The notes under the pieces are model-generated. The model worked only from the letters and a program-made list of their open reading frames with translations, did not search any database and had not been told where the DNA came from. Shown one piece after another: positions 28,971-36,373 of a stretch of DNA of 64,000 nucleotides. Source of the stretch: Xanthobacter aminoxidans (GTDB lineage Bacteria; Pseudomonadota; Alphaproteobacteria; Rhizobiales; Xanthobacteraceae); contig NZ_JAMJXC010000001.1 in NCBI RefSeq assembly GCF_023571765.1, positions 496,001 through 560,000 of the forward strand, written 5' to 3'. Within the stretch, counting starts at the first letter, position 1; the number at the start of each line of letters is the position of its first letter. The position numbers and the translations under genes are program-made.

Positions 28971-29456
28971 TCAGGGGCGGCGCCGCATCAGCACGGTGCT
29001 TTCGAAATCGATGACCAGATCCCCGTGCTGGTTCGTTCCTGTATTGTAGGTGCGCAGGAAGCCCCATTGGGGGCGGGACTTGATGTTGATCTTGTCCCGC
29101 ACCTCGGTGGCGAACGAGATGGTATCTCCCGCATAGACCGGCTTCAGCCAGCGCAGCTTGGTGAAGCCGGAGGCTGGGCCGAAGGAGCCGCCGCCCGGCA
29201 CGCCTTCCTCGCCGGGCTTCGAGGCTTCCTTGGGCAGCGCCATGTTGGAGGCGACGAAGCACTTCATCCACATGGCGGCCGTGTGCCAGCCGGACGCGAC
29301 CAGCGCGCCGAACGGACTGCGGCGCGCCGCCTCCGGATCCACATGGAACGGCTGGGGATCATAGAGACGGGCGAAGGCCAGCATCTCCGCCTCGGTGAAG
29401 GTGTGGTTGCCCAGCGCGGCGGTGGCGCCCGCCTCGACCTCCTCGAAATACATCAT
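28971..29456 (-). CDS. MaoC-like hydratase/dehydratase (1 of 3)
   Basis: A 161-residue hot-dog-fold protein. The MaoC hydratase-2 motif is seen in FARLYDPQPFHVDPEAARRSPFG with the catalytic Asp and His, followed by GALVASGWHT. The start is the first of two adjacent ATG codons at 29456, overlapping the stop of the second MaoC gene (ATGA), so the two are coupled and probably form a heterodimer or act together. The family hydrates enoyl-CoA or dehydrates 3-hydroxyacyl-CoA. No CoA-pathway genes adjoin, so the physiological substrate is open. Confidence 0.9.
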   Translation of the reverse strand: MMYFEEVEAGATAALGNHTFTEAEMLAFARLYDPQPFHVDPEAARRSPFGALVASGWHTAAMWMKCFVASNMALPKEASKPGEEGVPGGGSFGPASGFTKLRWLKPVYAGDTISFATEVRDKINIKSRPQWGFLRTYNTGTNQHGDLVIDFESTVLMRRRP

Positions 29457-29917
29457 GCGAGGCGCGCTCCCGGGTTGCGGCGGCCGACCATGACCACGCA
29501 GGTCTGATCCAACGCCGCGCTCTTGTCGGCCTTCAGAAGCTCGAAGCGGAAGGTCACGAGCCCCATGTCCGGATTGCTCCTGGAGGTGCGGCTCTCCAGC
29601 ACCGTGCGGCGGAGCGTGAGCACATCGTCGGGGAAGACGGGGGCGAGCCACTTGTTCTCGGGAACGCCGGGCGAGCCCATGCTGGCGGTGCGCAGGAGGA
29701 AGCCGTCGCAGACGAGCCGCATCATGATGGCGCACGAATGCCAGCCGGAAGCCGCCAGCCCGCCGAGCAGGGACACCTTGCCCGCCGCCGCATCGAGATG
29801 CATGGGCTGGGGATCGAACTCGCGGGCGAAGGCGAGGATCTCCTCCTCCGTCACCTTGTGCGAGCCGAACGTCTTCACCTCACCGATGATGAAATCTTCG
29901 AAGAAGATGTCGGGCAA
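29453..29917 (-). CDS. MaoC-like hydratase/dehydratase (2 of 3)
   Basis: A 154-residue MaoC-type protein with FAREFDPQPMHLDAAAGKVSLLG and GLAASGWHSC. The start is assigned to TTG at 29917, which has GGGAGG at good spacing and gives the usual short N-terminus (LPDIFFEDFIIGE). An ATG 48 bases upstream would add unrelated residues. It is translationally coupled to the first MaoC gene. About 90 bases upstream begins a palindromic repeat and the foreign-looking gene group, which separates this pair from the third MaoC gene at 31689. Confidence 0.87.
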   Translation of the reverse strand: MPDIFFEDFIIGEVKTFGSHKVTEEEILAFAREFDPQPMHLDAAAGKVSLLGGLAASGWHSCAIMMRLVCDGFLLRTASMGSPGVPENKWLAPVFPDDVLTLRRTVLESRTSRSNPDMGLVTFRFELLKADKSAALDQTCVVMVGRRNPGARLA

Positions 29918-30003
29918 GGCGGCCTCCCTGTCGTTGGAGGCCGATGGAAGGCGAGGATGACGCAAACGTCAAGCTGGGCGTGGGGATATCGGCGCATCAG
30001 GCC

Positions 30004-30117
30004 AGAGCACGATCCGATTAAATTGAATCAATTTGATCGGTGAATCGCCCTCTAATTTAAGGAGTGAGAACGCGTTGTCCGATCAGCTTGCGACGCAAGC
30101 TGATCGGCGCGTGCTCT
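30004..30117. mobile_element. MITE-like palindromic repeat with 8-bp terminal inverted repeats
   Basis: The element starts AGAGCACG (30004-30011) and ends CGTGCTCT (30110-30117), which are inverse complements. Inside are two hairpins: CCGATTAAATT with AATTTGATCGG near 30014-30040, and a perfect 12-bp stem (30079-30090 with 30096-30107). The internal AT-rich stretch contrasts with the flanks. It has no coding capacity. Its right end overlaps the stop codon of the adjacent gene at 30116-30460. Palindromic repeats of this style are common in Hyphomicrobiales genomes. Confidence 0.75.
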
Positions 30118-30460
30118 AGAAGGTGGCCTTGTCGCTCCCCACCAGAACGTCACGGATATTCTGGGTGACCGGAAACCCATAACCGCCTTCGCGACCGGGT
30201 GAATAGAGCACGCCGTCGTCGTGATACTCGGACACATAGAGGTTCACGCCGACGCACTTCATGGCCAGAATGAGCGCCTGCAAAGCATCCACCCCGTGAA
30301 CCACCATGCTTTTGGTGCGGTCCGGCCAGTCGATCTCGAAGCGGCAGCCCCAGGACTCGCCGAAGTCCTCCACGAGGTGTTCGGGCTGGTGAAGGCGAAT
30401 CTCCACCGGCGTGTCGCCGGTCTCTCCCCTGATAAAAAGGGTGTGCGTGAGGATCACCAT
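30116..30460 (-). CDS. Tandem paralogue A, candidate immunity protein
   Basis: A 114-residue protein of a three-gene paralogous set. The shared features are the start M-(V/L)-I-(L/M)-TH, a central FEIDWP, the helix DALQAL, the strand-loop GYGFPV and the end RD-(L/V)-L-(V/I)-G-x-DK. It has a 4-residue insertion (near EHLVEDFGESW) relative to the others and is the most divergent. No signal peptide or membrane segment is present, so it is cytosolic. Its TAG stop falls in the terminal repeat of the palindromic element. The family name is uncertain; the DUF6968 family is one to test. A role as immunity protein is inferred from the tandem array beside a toxin-like gene. Confidence 0.75.
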   Translation of the reverse strand: MVILTHTLFIRGETGDTPVEIRLHQPEHLVEDFGESWGCRFEIDWPDRTKSMVVHGVDALQALILAMKCVGVNLYVSEYHDDGVLYSPGREGGYGFPVTQNIRDVLVGSDKATF

Positions 30461-30485
30461 GGCGGGGCTCCGCGAGGGACTGAAA

Positions 30486-30818
30486 TCAGAAGCTTATCTT
30501 GTCGACGCCGATGAGCAGGTCACGCAGGTTGTTCGGGACCGGGAAGCCGTAGCCGTCCTCCTTGTCGTAGGCGCGCAAACTGCCGTCCTCATGATACGGG
30601 CTCGTGTAGATCTGGGCGCCGATCATCTGCAGCGTGATGACCAGTGCCTGCAGCGCATCTTCGCCCACGCCATAGCGAACCATTCGGCTCTCGGGCCAGT
30701 CGATTTCGAAACTGCATGTCCATGACCCATCCGTCAGGTGAGGCTGATACAGGCGGATTTCGATGGGAACATCGCCCGATGGTCCATTGAGATGTAGAAT
30801 ATGGGTCATAATAAGCAT
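30486..30818 (-). CDS. Tandem paralogue B, candidate immunity protein
   Basis: A 110-residue paralogue of the neighbours on both sides, with CSFEIDWPESRM, DALQALVITLQMIG, YHEDGSLRAYD and GYGFPVPNNLRDLLIG. It is closest to paralogue C by eye. The start at 30818 is chosen to match the conserved first residues M-L-I-M-TH; the ribosome site (GGAAATCT) is poor. The gap of 66 bases to paralogue C is AT-rich. It is small, acidic and probably cytosolic. The proposed immunity role rests only on context. Confidence 0.75.
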   Translation of the reverse strand: MLIMTHILHLNGPSGDVPIEIRLYQPHLTDGSWTCSFEIDWPESRMVRYGVGEDALQALVITLQMIGAQIYTSPYHEDGSLRAYDKEDGYGFPVPNNLRDLLIGVDKISF

Positions 30819-30884
30819 TATAGATTTCCAAAAATCGTCCCTTGCATCTAAACGCGGTTTCGTACGGGGGTATATCAATCGGGA

Positions 30885-31217
30885 TTATAAATAAATCTTG
30901 TCAGCGCCGACCAATAGGTCGCGGACGTTTCGGGCGACGGGAAAGCCATAGCCCTCTTCGTTGTCGTAGGCGCGAAGGGCTCCATCGTGATGATAGGTGC
31001 TCGTATAGATCTGGATTCCGATCATCTGCAAAGATATCACCAGCGCCTGCAATGCATCTAGGCCGGCGCCGGACATGGTCTTGGTGCCCTCCGGCCAGTC
31101 GATTTCGAAAGTGCAGGCCCAGCAGCCGTCCTTGGGTTCTGGCCTGTAAATACGGATTGCGATCGGAATTTCGCCTTCAGGGCGATTGAGATAAAGCGTG
31201 TGAGTCAGAATTAACAT
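30885..31217 (-). CDS. Tandem paralogue C, candidate immunity protein
   Basis: A 110-residue paralogue with CTFEIDWPEGTKTM, DALQALVISLQMIG, YHHDGALRAYD and GYGFPVARNVRDLLVG. It begins only 10 bases after the stop of the toxin-like gene at 31228, so the two are surely on one transcript. Gene order toxin-like, then C, B and A is the order expected for a polymorphic toxin followed by several immunity variants. A GAGAGAAT sequence precedes the ATG. Confidence 0.76.
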   Translation of the reverse strand: MLILTHTLYLNRPEGEIPIAIRIYRPEPKDGCWACTFEIDWPEGTKTMSGAGLDALQALVISLQMIGIQIYTSTYHHDGALRAYDNEEGYGFPVARNVRDLLVGADKIYL

Positions 31218-31227
31218 TTTTATTCTC

Positions 31228-31620
31228 TCAGAATGGGAGAGGAGGAATCGGTTTTCCGGCTAAACAGAAAGCATATCGCAGGGATGCTTGACCGTGGCAT
31301 GCTGGATTCTTGATGGCCGTGCAGTACGCCGTGTCTCTCTTGTTCAAGCGTTCGCATTCCGCTTCTGCCGCGGGCGAAATGCGCCGCGCCGCCATCGACA
31401 CACGTCGCTCCGCACCGGTGGGTTTGGGCCCGGTGCTGCCGTCGCTGCCTCCGGCCCATCTCCCGCCACCCGGCTGGCCGCTGGGGATACGCGGCTGGCT
31501 GGGATCATAGCTGCCCTTCAATGCGAGCTTGAGTCGCCATGCTGCGACGTCGAGGTTCAGCCGCCGCGTGAGGCGGCGCAATCGGTCGAGGGCATCCAAT
31601 TCTGCATCTGTCTGCGACAC
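31228..31620 (-). CDS. Small toxin-like protein with PGGGRW motif
   Basis: A 130-residue basic protein. The N-terminus is a charged helix (LDRLRRLTRRLNLDVAAWRLKL). The middle holds YDPSQPRIPSGQPGGGRW, a pattern I associate with diverse accessory proteins in Hyphomicrobiales, some of them toxin-like. The C-terminal 45 residues have four evenly spread cysteines (AECERL, AYCTAI, PACHGQ, AFCLAG) and end in PIPPLPF, suggesting a small disulfide- or metal-stabilised domain. The start is GTG with GGAGGAG upstream. There is no signal peptide. A promoter with a palindrome lies upstream. The enzymatic activity is unknown; the toxin assignment is inference. Confidence 0.6.
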   Translation of the reverse strand: MSQTDAELDALDRLRRLTRRLNLDVAAWRLKLALKGSYDPSQPRIPSGQPGGGRWAGGSDGSTGPKPTGAERRVSMAARRISPAAEAECERLNKRDTAYCTAIKNPACHGQASLRYAFCLAGKPIPPLPF

Positions 31621-31649
31621 AGCCGCTCTCCTCCGTCAATCCGAAGGAG

Positions 31650-31678
31650 ACGATATAGGAATATATTCCGATGTGCAA
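31650..31678 (-). promoter_or_regulatory. Candidate promoter with operator palindrome for the toxin-like operon
   Basis: On the minus strand TTGCAC (31678-31673) and TATCGT (31655-31650) are separated by 17 bases, like -35 and -10 boxes. The spacer contains the perfect 12-bp palindrome GGAATATATTCC at 31658-31669. A repressor bound there would block the promoter, the common autoregulation layout of toxin-antitoxin operons. It sits between the MaoC 3 stop and the toxin-like GTG. Confidence 0.5.
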
Positions 31679-31688
31679 CTGCAGCGTG

Positions 31689-32162
31689 CTAACAGTGGCG
31701 CGACTCTCGCGCGTCCGGCGCCAGATGCCTCAGCTCGAAGCGCATCACCTCGGTCCCATCCTCCCGCCGGGCGCTGCCGGTGCGGTGGTAGATGGTCCAG
31801 CCGGGGCGGCTGGTGCTGGGGCGGGCGTCGAGGATTTCGGTGAAGAAGGTAATGGTGTCGCGGACGCGGACCGGGGCGAGCCATTTGAGGTCGATGAGAC
31901 CGAAGCCGACGCCGACAGGTGCGATCACCGCCGCGTGGTCGGGGGGCAGGGCTTCAACCGCCGCGCCATGGGCGCGCACGAACAGGCCCATCCATGTTGA
32001 GACCGTGTGCCAGCCCGAGGCGATGAGGGTGCCGAAGGGGGAGGCGGCGGCCGCCTCCGCATCCACATGGAAGGGCTGGGGATCGTAGGCGCGGGCGAAG
32101 CGCACGATCTCCTCCGCCGTGAAGGTGAAGCGGCCGAGTAACTGCGGCCCGGCCCCGACCAT
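31689..32162 (-). CDS. MaoC-like hydratase/dehydratase (3 of 3)
   Basis: A 157-residue MaoC-type hot-dog protein, with FARAYDPQPFHVDAEAAAASPFG and GTLIASGWHT, very like MaoC 1 and MaoC 2. ATG at 32162 is preferred over a GTG one codon earlier. It follows ychF by 9 bases on the same strand and is separated from the other two MaoC genes by the insertion at about 30000-31680. It is probably a paralogue from local duplication. Confidence 0.88.
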   Translation of the reverse strand: MVGAGPQLLGRFTFTAEEIVRFARAYDPQPFHVDAEAAAASPFGTLIASGWHTVSTWMGLFVRAHGAAVEALPPDHAAVIAPVGVGFGLIDLKWLAPVRVRDTITFFTEILDARPSTSRPGWTIYHRTGSARREDGTEVMRFELRHLAPDARESRHC

Positions 32163-32171
32163 CACGGAGCC

Positions 32172-33272
32172 TCAGTTGGCGAAGCGGAAGTGCAGCACGT
32201 CGCCGTCGGCGACCACGTAGTCCTTGCCTTCCAGGCGGAAGCGGCCGCCCTCGCGGGCGCCGGCCTCGCCCTTGAACTTCACGTAGTCATCGAAGGCGAC
32301 GGTCTCGGCGCGGATGAAGCCCTTTTCGAAATCCGTATGGATCACGCCCGCCGCCGCGGGGGCCTTGGTGCCCGCGGTGATGGTCCAGGCGCGCGCCTCC
32401 TTCGGACCCACGGTGAAGTAGGTGAGGAGCTGGAGCAATTCGTAGCCGGCGCGGATGACGCGGTTGAGGCCCGGCTCGTCGAGATCGATGGCCTCCAGAT
32501 ATTCCTTCTGCTCGTCCGGGGGCAGCACCGCGATCTCGCTCTCGATCTTGGCCGAGACGACAACGGCCTTGGCGCCTTCCTCGGCGGCGCGCTTGAACAC
32601 TTCCGCCGAGAGGGCATTGCCCTCCTTGGCCGAGCCTTCCTCGACGTTGCACACGTAAAGCACGGGCTTGGCGGAGAGCAGGCCGAGCTGGTTGAAGAGC
32701 TTGCGCTCCTCCGGCTTCACCTCGGCGAGGCGGGCGGGCTTGCCCTCGCGCAGCAGGACCAGGGCGCGCATGACGAGGTCGAGGGTTTCCTTGGCCTCCT
32801 TGTCGGTGCCGCCCTTGGCCTTCTTCTCCAGCGCCGTGAGGCGCTTTTCCAGGCTCTCGAGATCGGCGAGCATCAGCTCGGTCTCGATGGTCTCGATGTC
32901 GTTGACCGGGGCGATCTTGCCTTCCACATGGGTCACGTCCCCATCCTCGAAGCAGCGCACCACATGGGCGATGGCATCGCACTCGCGGATGTTGGCGAGG
33001 AACTGGTTGCCGAGCCCCTCGCCCTTGGAGGCGCCGCGCACCAGGCCGGCAATGTCCACGAAGGTGAGGCGGGTGGGGATGATGGCGCCCGAGCCGGCGA
33101 TCTCCGCCAGCGTATCGAGGCGCGGATCGGGCACCGCCACGTCACCCACGTTCGGCTCGATGGTGCAGAACGGATAGTTCGCCGCCTGCGCCGCCGCCGT
33201 CTGGGTGAGCGCGTTGAAGAGGGTGGACTTGCCCACGTTGGGAAGCCCGACGATGCCGCATTTGAAGCCCAT
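32172..33272 (-). CDS. ychF: Redox-regulated ATPase YchF (OLA1 family)
   Basis: A 366-residue P-loop NTPase of the Obg-related YchF family. Walker A GLPNVGKST is at 9-17, the switch segment is in FVDIAGLVRGASKGEGLGNQFL, and a C-terminal TGS domain contains TWTITAGTKAPAAAGVIHTDFEKGFIRAE-like segments. YchF binds ribosomes and prefers ATP over GTP. The length is normal. In many bacteria ychF follows pth and rplY, as it does here on the same strand, supporting a conserved translation cluster. Confidence 0.96.
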   Translation of the reverse strand: MGFKCGIVGLPNVGKSTLFNALTQTAAAQAANYPFCTIEPNVGDVAVPDPRLDTLAEIAGSGAIIPTRLTFVDIAGLVRGASKGEGLGNQFLANIRECDAIAHVVRCFEDGDVTHVEGKIAPVNDIETIETELMLADLESLEKRLTALEKKAKGGTDKEAKETLDLVMRALVLLREGKPARLAEVKPEERKLFNQLGLLSAKPVLYVCNVEEGSAKEGNALSAEVFKRAAEEGAKAVVVSAKIESEIAVLPPDEQKEYLEAIDLDEPGLNRVIRAGYELLQLLTYFTVGPKEARAWTITAGTKAPAAAGVIHTDFEKGFIRAETVAFDDYVKFKGEAGAREGGRFRLEGKDYVVADGDVLHFRFAN

Positions 33273-33422
33273 GGACCGCTCAGGAGTTGCACCCGCCCGC
33301 CGGTGCGGCTGCAGGATGGAGATAAGGATCAGGCCGCGCTGCGGCCGTTGGGGATCGCATAGCCCCTCGGGCCTCGGGTGCGCAACCCGCCCGGCCAGGG
33401 GCGCATGGGCCTAGGCGCGGCC

Positions 33423-34031
33423 TCAGCCCTTCTCGCCGACCCTTTTCTGCTCGCCGAAGCCCTGGGCTTCGAGAAAGAGGTGGGTGCGGTTCTGGAATTC
33501 GTCGGGGCGCTGCTTCACCAGCAGTTCGGCGAAATCGGCGCAGGCGTCGCTCACGGCATCCACCCAGCCCTTTTCGGACTTGGCGAAGTCGTTGAGCACA
33601 TAGGCATGCACAAGCGCCTTGTCCCCGGGATGGCCGATGCCGAGGCGGATGCGCCAGTAGTCGTTGCCGCACTGGGCGGTGATCGACCGCAGCCCGTTGT
33701 GGCCGGCATTGCCGCCGCCCTTCTTGATCCGCACCTTGGCGGGGGGCAGGTCCAGCTCGTCGTGGAAGACGAAGATGTGGTCGAGGGGGATCTTGTAGAA
33801 GCGCTGGGCCTCGGCGACGGCCCGGCCGCTCTCGTTCATGAAGGTCTCGGGAAAGAGCGCGATGACCTTCTCGCCGGCAATCTCGCCTTCGGCGGCCGCG
33901 GACTGGAAGCGGCGGCGCAGCGGGCCGAGGCGATGGCGGCGGCAGATGGTGTCGAGCGCCATGAAGCCGACATTGTGCCGGTTGCCGGCATATTTCGGGC
34001 CGGGATTGCCGAGCCCTGCGAACAGGAACAT
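33423..34031 (-). CDS. pth: Peptidyl-tRNA hydrolase
   Basis: A 202-residue Pth that releases peptides from dropped-off peptidyl-tRNA. [18 protein letters not shown] carries the catalytic His19. FMNESG, the segment [19 protein letters not shown] with the catalytic Asp, and GHNGLRSI are all present. It follows rplY, separated by a terminator-like hairpin, and precedes ychF. The arrangement is typical of alphaproteobacteria. Confidence 0.96.
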   Translation of the reverse strand: MFLFAGLGNPGPKYAGNRHNVGFMALDTICRRHRLGPLRRRFQSAAAEGEIAGEKVIALFPETFMNESGRAVAEAQRFYKIPLDHIFVFHDELDLPPAKVRIKKGGGNAGHNGLRSITAQCGNDYWRIRLGIGHPGDKALVHAYVLNDFAKSEKGWVDAVSDACADFAELLVKQRPDEFQNRTHLFLEAQGFGEQKRVGEKG

Positions 34032-34057
34032 GAGGCGGATCTCCGGCCCGGAAAACG

Positions 34058-34089
34058 GGGCGCCGCGGCTTCAGGAAAGCGCGGCGCCC
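34058..34089 (-). terminator. Terminator after rplY
   Basis: A 10-bp perfect stem (34058-34067 with 34080-34089) and 12-nt loop, followed on the minus strand by CGTTTTCC. It lies between rplY and pth and may reduce readthrough rather than stop it. Confidence 0.6.
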
Positions 34090-34108
34090 GGGATGGTCAG
34101 CGATCCGC

Positions 34109-34711
34109 TCAGGCCTTGGGCTCTTCCGCCGCCGGCTCCTCTTCGCCGCCCACGGGGGCGACGATGGTGGCGAGGGTGTCGTCGCCCTGGCCGACCCAGG
34201 TCACGCCCGCGGGGAGCTTCTGGGAGGACAGGTGGAACGCGTCACCATAGGCGGCGCCGGTGAGGTCGACCTCGATGGCTTCCGGGATGGATTCGGCCGG
34301 GCATTCCAGCTCGACGGTGTGGGCGACCACGTTCAGGGTGCCGCCGGACTTGAGCGCCGGGGAGGCCTCCTGCTTCACGAAGTGCACAGGCACTTCCACC
34401 GTCACGGTCGCGCCCTTGGAGACGCGCAGGAAGTCCACGTGAACGGGGAAGTCCTTCACCACGTCCAGCTGGTAGTCACGCGGGATGACGCGGTGCTTGG
34501 TGCCGTCCACGTCCACCTCGAACAGGGTGGTGAGGAAGTGGCCGGCATAGATGATCTTGTTGATCTCGATGAAGTCGAGCGAGATCGTGATGGGGTCCTG
34601 CTTCTCGCCGTAGATCACGGCGGGCACACGCCCGGCGCGGCGCTCGGCACGGGCGGCCCCCTTGCCGGCCCGCGGGCGCGCCACAGCCTTCAGTTCCTTG
34701 ATGGCAGTCAT
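34109..34711 (-). CDS. rplY: 50S ribosomal protein L25 (general stress protein Ctc type)
   Basis: A 200-residue long-form L25/Ctc protein. The N-terminal domain that binds 5S rRNA (about 1-95) contains GRVPAVIYGEKQDPITISLD, and a second beta-rich domain with VVKDFPVHVDFLRV follows. The C-terminus is acidic (EEEPAAEEP). The start at 34711 is preceded by AGGACAAG. It leads the rplY-pth-ychF cluster on the minus strand. Confidence 0.95.
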   Translation of the reverse strand: MTAIKELKAVARPRAGKGAARAERRAGRVPAVIYGEKQDPITISLDFIEINKIIYAGHFLTTLFEVDVDGTKHRVIPRDYQLDVVKDFPVHVDFLRVSKGATVTVEVPVHFVKQEASPALKSGGTLNVVAHTVELECPAESIPEAIEVDLTGAAYGDAFHLSSQKLPAGVTWVGQGDDTLATIVAPVGGEEEPAAEEPKA

Positions 34712-34869
34712 GGCACTTGTCCTGATTTCGAGTTTCCATCGCCGCATCCGTATGGACGCGCGATTTCGCCCTGCGGCACGCCTCCAGGGGGGCGCATGCC
34801 GAAAGCGAAGGCGCGCTTATAGCGGCGGAGCCCCGCCGATGCAAGGAAGCGGCGCGGTAAAAGGGGGTA

Positions 34870-35007
34870 TCAGCGCGGCGTCGCGGACTGACAGGCGCCG
34901 GGCTTGCCCACCGGCGTGCCCTGGCCGAACCAGTTGCCGCACTTGTCGCAGCCGGAAACGGCGATGGCCAGCGCGGCAACGGCGGCGAGACGGATGGCGA
35001 CGCGCAT
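34870..35007 (-). CDS. Small putative lipoprotein, 45 residues
   Basis: A very short gene. The translation starts MRVAIRLAAVAALAIAVSGC, a clear lipoprotein signal whose lipobox ends in Cys20. The mature part is only 26 residues: it continues DKCGNWFGQG and has further cysteines at 23 and 39. GAGGAG is ideally spaced before the ATG. It lies on the same strand as, and 94 bases after, the Zn alcohol dehydrogenase gene. I know no family for it. The strong start site and lipobox make a real gene likely. Confidence 0.65.
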   Translation of the reverse strand: MRVAIRLAAVAALAIAVSGCDKCGNWFGQGTPVGKPGACQSATPR

Positions 35008-35101
35008 GACTTCTCCTCGGGAACCCGCGGCAGATTAGGCGATCCACCGGGGAAGGGAAGGGGCCGCGCCGCCGCGGCCCCGATGCGCGTCCTTCCCGGC
35101 C

Positions 35102-36229
35102 TCAGTAGACGATGACGTGCCGTACCACTTCGCCACGGTCGAGGCGGTCGAAATTCTCGTTGATGGTGTCGAGCGGCCCGGTGGAGGAGAGCAGGCGGTT
35201 CACCGGCAGCTTGCCGCGCTTGTAGAGCGCCATGAAGCGCGGGATGTCGCGCGGGGGCACGCAGCTGCCCATGTAGCTGCCCTTGATGGTGCGCTCCTCG
35301 GCGACGAGGTGCACCGGCGGCAGCGAGATACGAGCGTTGGGATTGGCGAGGCCGCCCGTGGTGGTGGTGCCGCCCCGGCGGGTGATCTTGTAGGCCAGCT
35401 CGAAGGCGGGCGCAGAGCCGGCCATCTCGATGGCGTGGTCCACGCCGCCGCGGGTCGCCTCCTTCACCGCCTCCACAATGTCCGGATCGCTGGCGAGGAA
35501 GGTGTCGGTGGCGCCGATCTGGCGGGCGAGGTCGAGCTTCTGGGGGGAAAGGTCGAGGGCGACGATCTGGTCGGCACCCGCCGCCACCGCGCCCATCACC
35601 GCCGAGAGGCCGACGCCGCCGAGGCCGACCACGGCGACGCTCTGGCCCGGCCGCACGCCGGCGGTGTTCACCACCGTGCCGACGCCGGTCATCACCGCGC
35701 AGCCGAACAGGGCGGCGTCGATGAGCGACATCTCCTTGTCGATCTTGATGATGGAGCGGCGCGAGACCACCGCATACTCGCCGTAACCGGCGATGCCGCA
35801 CAAATGGTAGGCTTCGGTACCGTCATCGCATGTCAGCCGCCGACCGCCGCCGAGCAAGGTGCCGGCACCGTTCGCCGCCTGTCCCGGTCCGCACAACTGG
35901 GCGCGGCCTTCCATGCAGGACGGGCAGGTGCCGCAGGTGGGCACGAAGCTCATCACCACATGGTCGCCGGCGCTGAGATCGTCCACGCCCGGACCGGTCT
36001 CCACCACCACGCCCGCCGCCTCGTGGCCGAGCACCATGGGAAGCTGGCGCGGCCGGTCGCCGTTGATGACGGACAGATCAGAATGGCACAGCCCCGCCGC
36101 CGCCACCTTGATGAGCACCTCGCCGGCCTGGGGCGGCGCGAGCTGAACCGTTTCAATGGAGAGCGGGCGCGTGTCCGCATAGGGCTTGTTGACCGGAGAC
36201 GTGCGCAGGACGGCGGCGCGGATCTGCAT
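35102..36229 (-). CDS. Zinc-dependent alcohol dehydrogenase
   Basis: A 375-residue medium-chain dehydrogenase. Catalytic zinc ligands are Cys48, His69-Glu70 and a Cys near 177 (ALFGCAVMTGVG). The structural zinc site has all four cysteines at 99, 102, 105 and 113. The NAD-binding turn GLGGVG is near 205. The sequence resembles class III and aryl/aldehyde-type enzymes more than simple ethanol dehydrogenases. It lies downstream of the TetR gene on the same strand, across 144 bases. Oxidation of an alcohol or of a hydroxymethyl adduct released by the divergent operon is possible, but the substrate is unknown. Confidence 0.92.
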   Translation of the reverse strand: MQIRAAVLRTSPVNKPYADTRPLSIETVQLAPPQAGEVLIKVAAAGLCHSDLSVINGDRPRQLPMVLGHEAAGVVVETGPGVDDLSAGDHVVMSFVPTCGTCPSCMEGRAQLCGPGQAANGAGTLLGGGRRLTCDDGTEAYHLCGIAGYGEYAVVSRRSIIKIDKEMSLIDAALFGCAVMTGVGTVVNTAGVRPGQSVAVVGLGGVGLSAVMGAVAAGADQIVALDLSPQKLDLARQIGATDTFLASDPDIVEAVKEATRGGVDHAIEMAGSAPAFELAYKITRRGGTTTTGGLANPNARISLPPVHLVAEERTIKGSYMGSCVPPRDIPRFMALYKRGKLPVNRLLSSTGPLDTINENFDRLDRGEVVRHVIVY

Positions 36230-36373
36230 CTTTTCCTCCCGATGCTGTTACCGCGTTTTCGGACGCCGTGGGGCAGAGCGTCAAGCGCGGGAGACTGCGC
36301 ATTTCGCAGGGGGAGCAAGCCGTCTCCCGCTCTGGACGCATGGAGCGTGAGCGGGAAGGCGAAGGGGCGTCCG

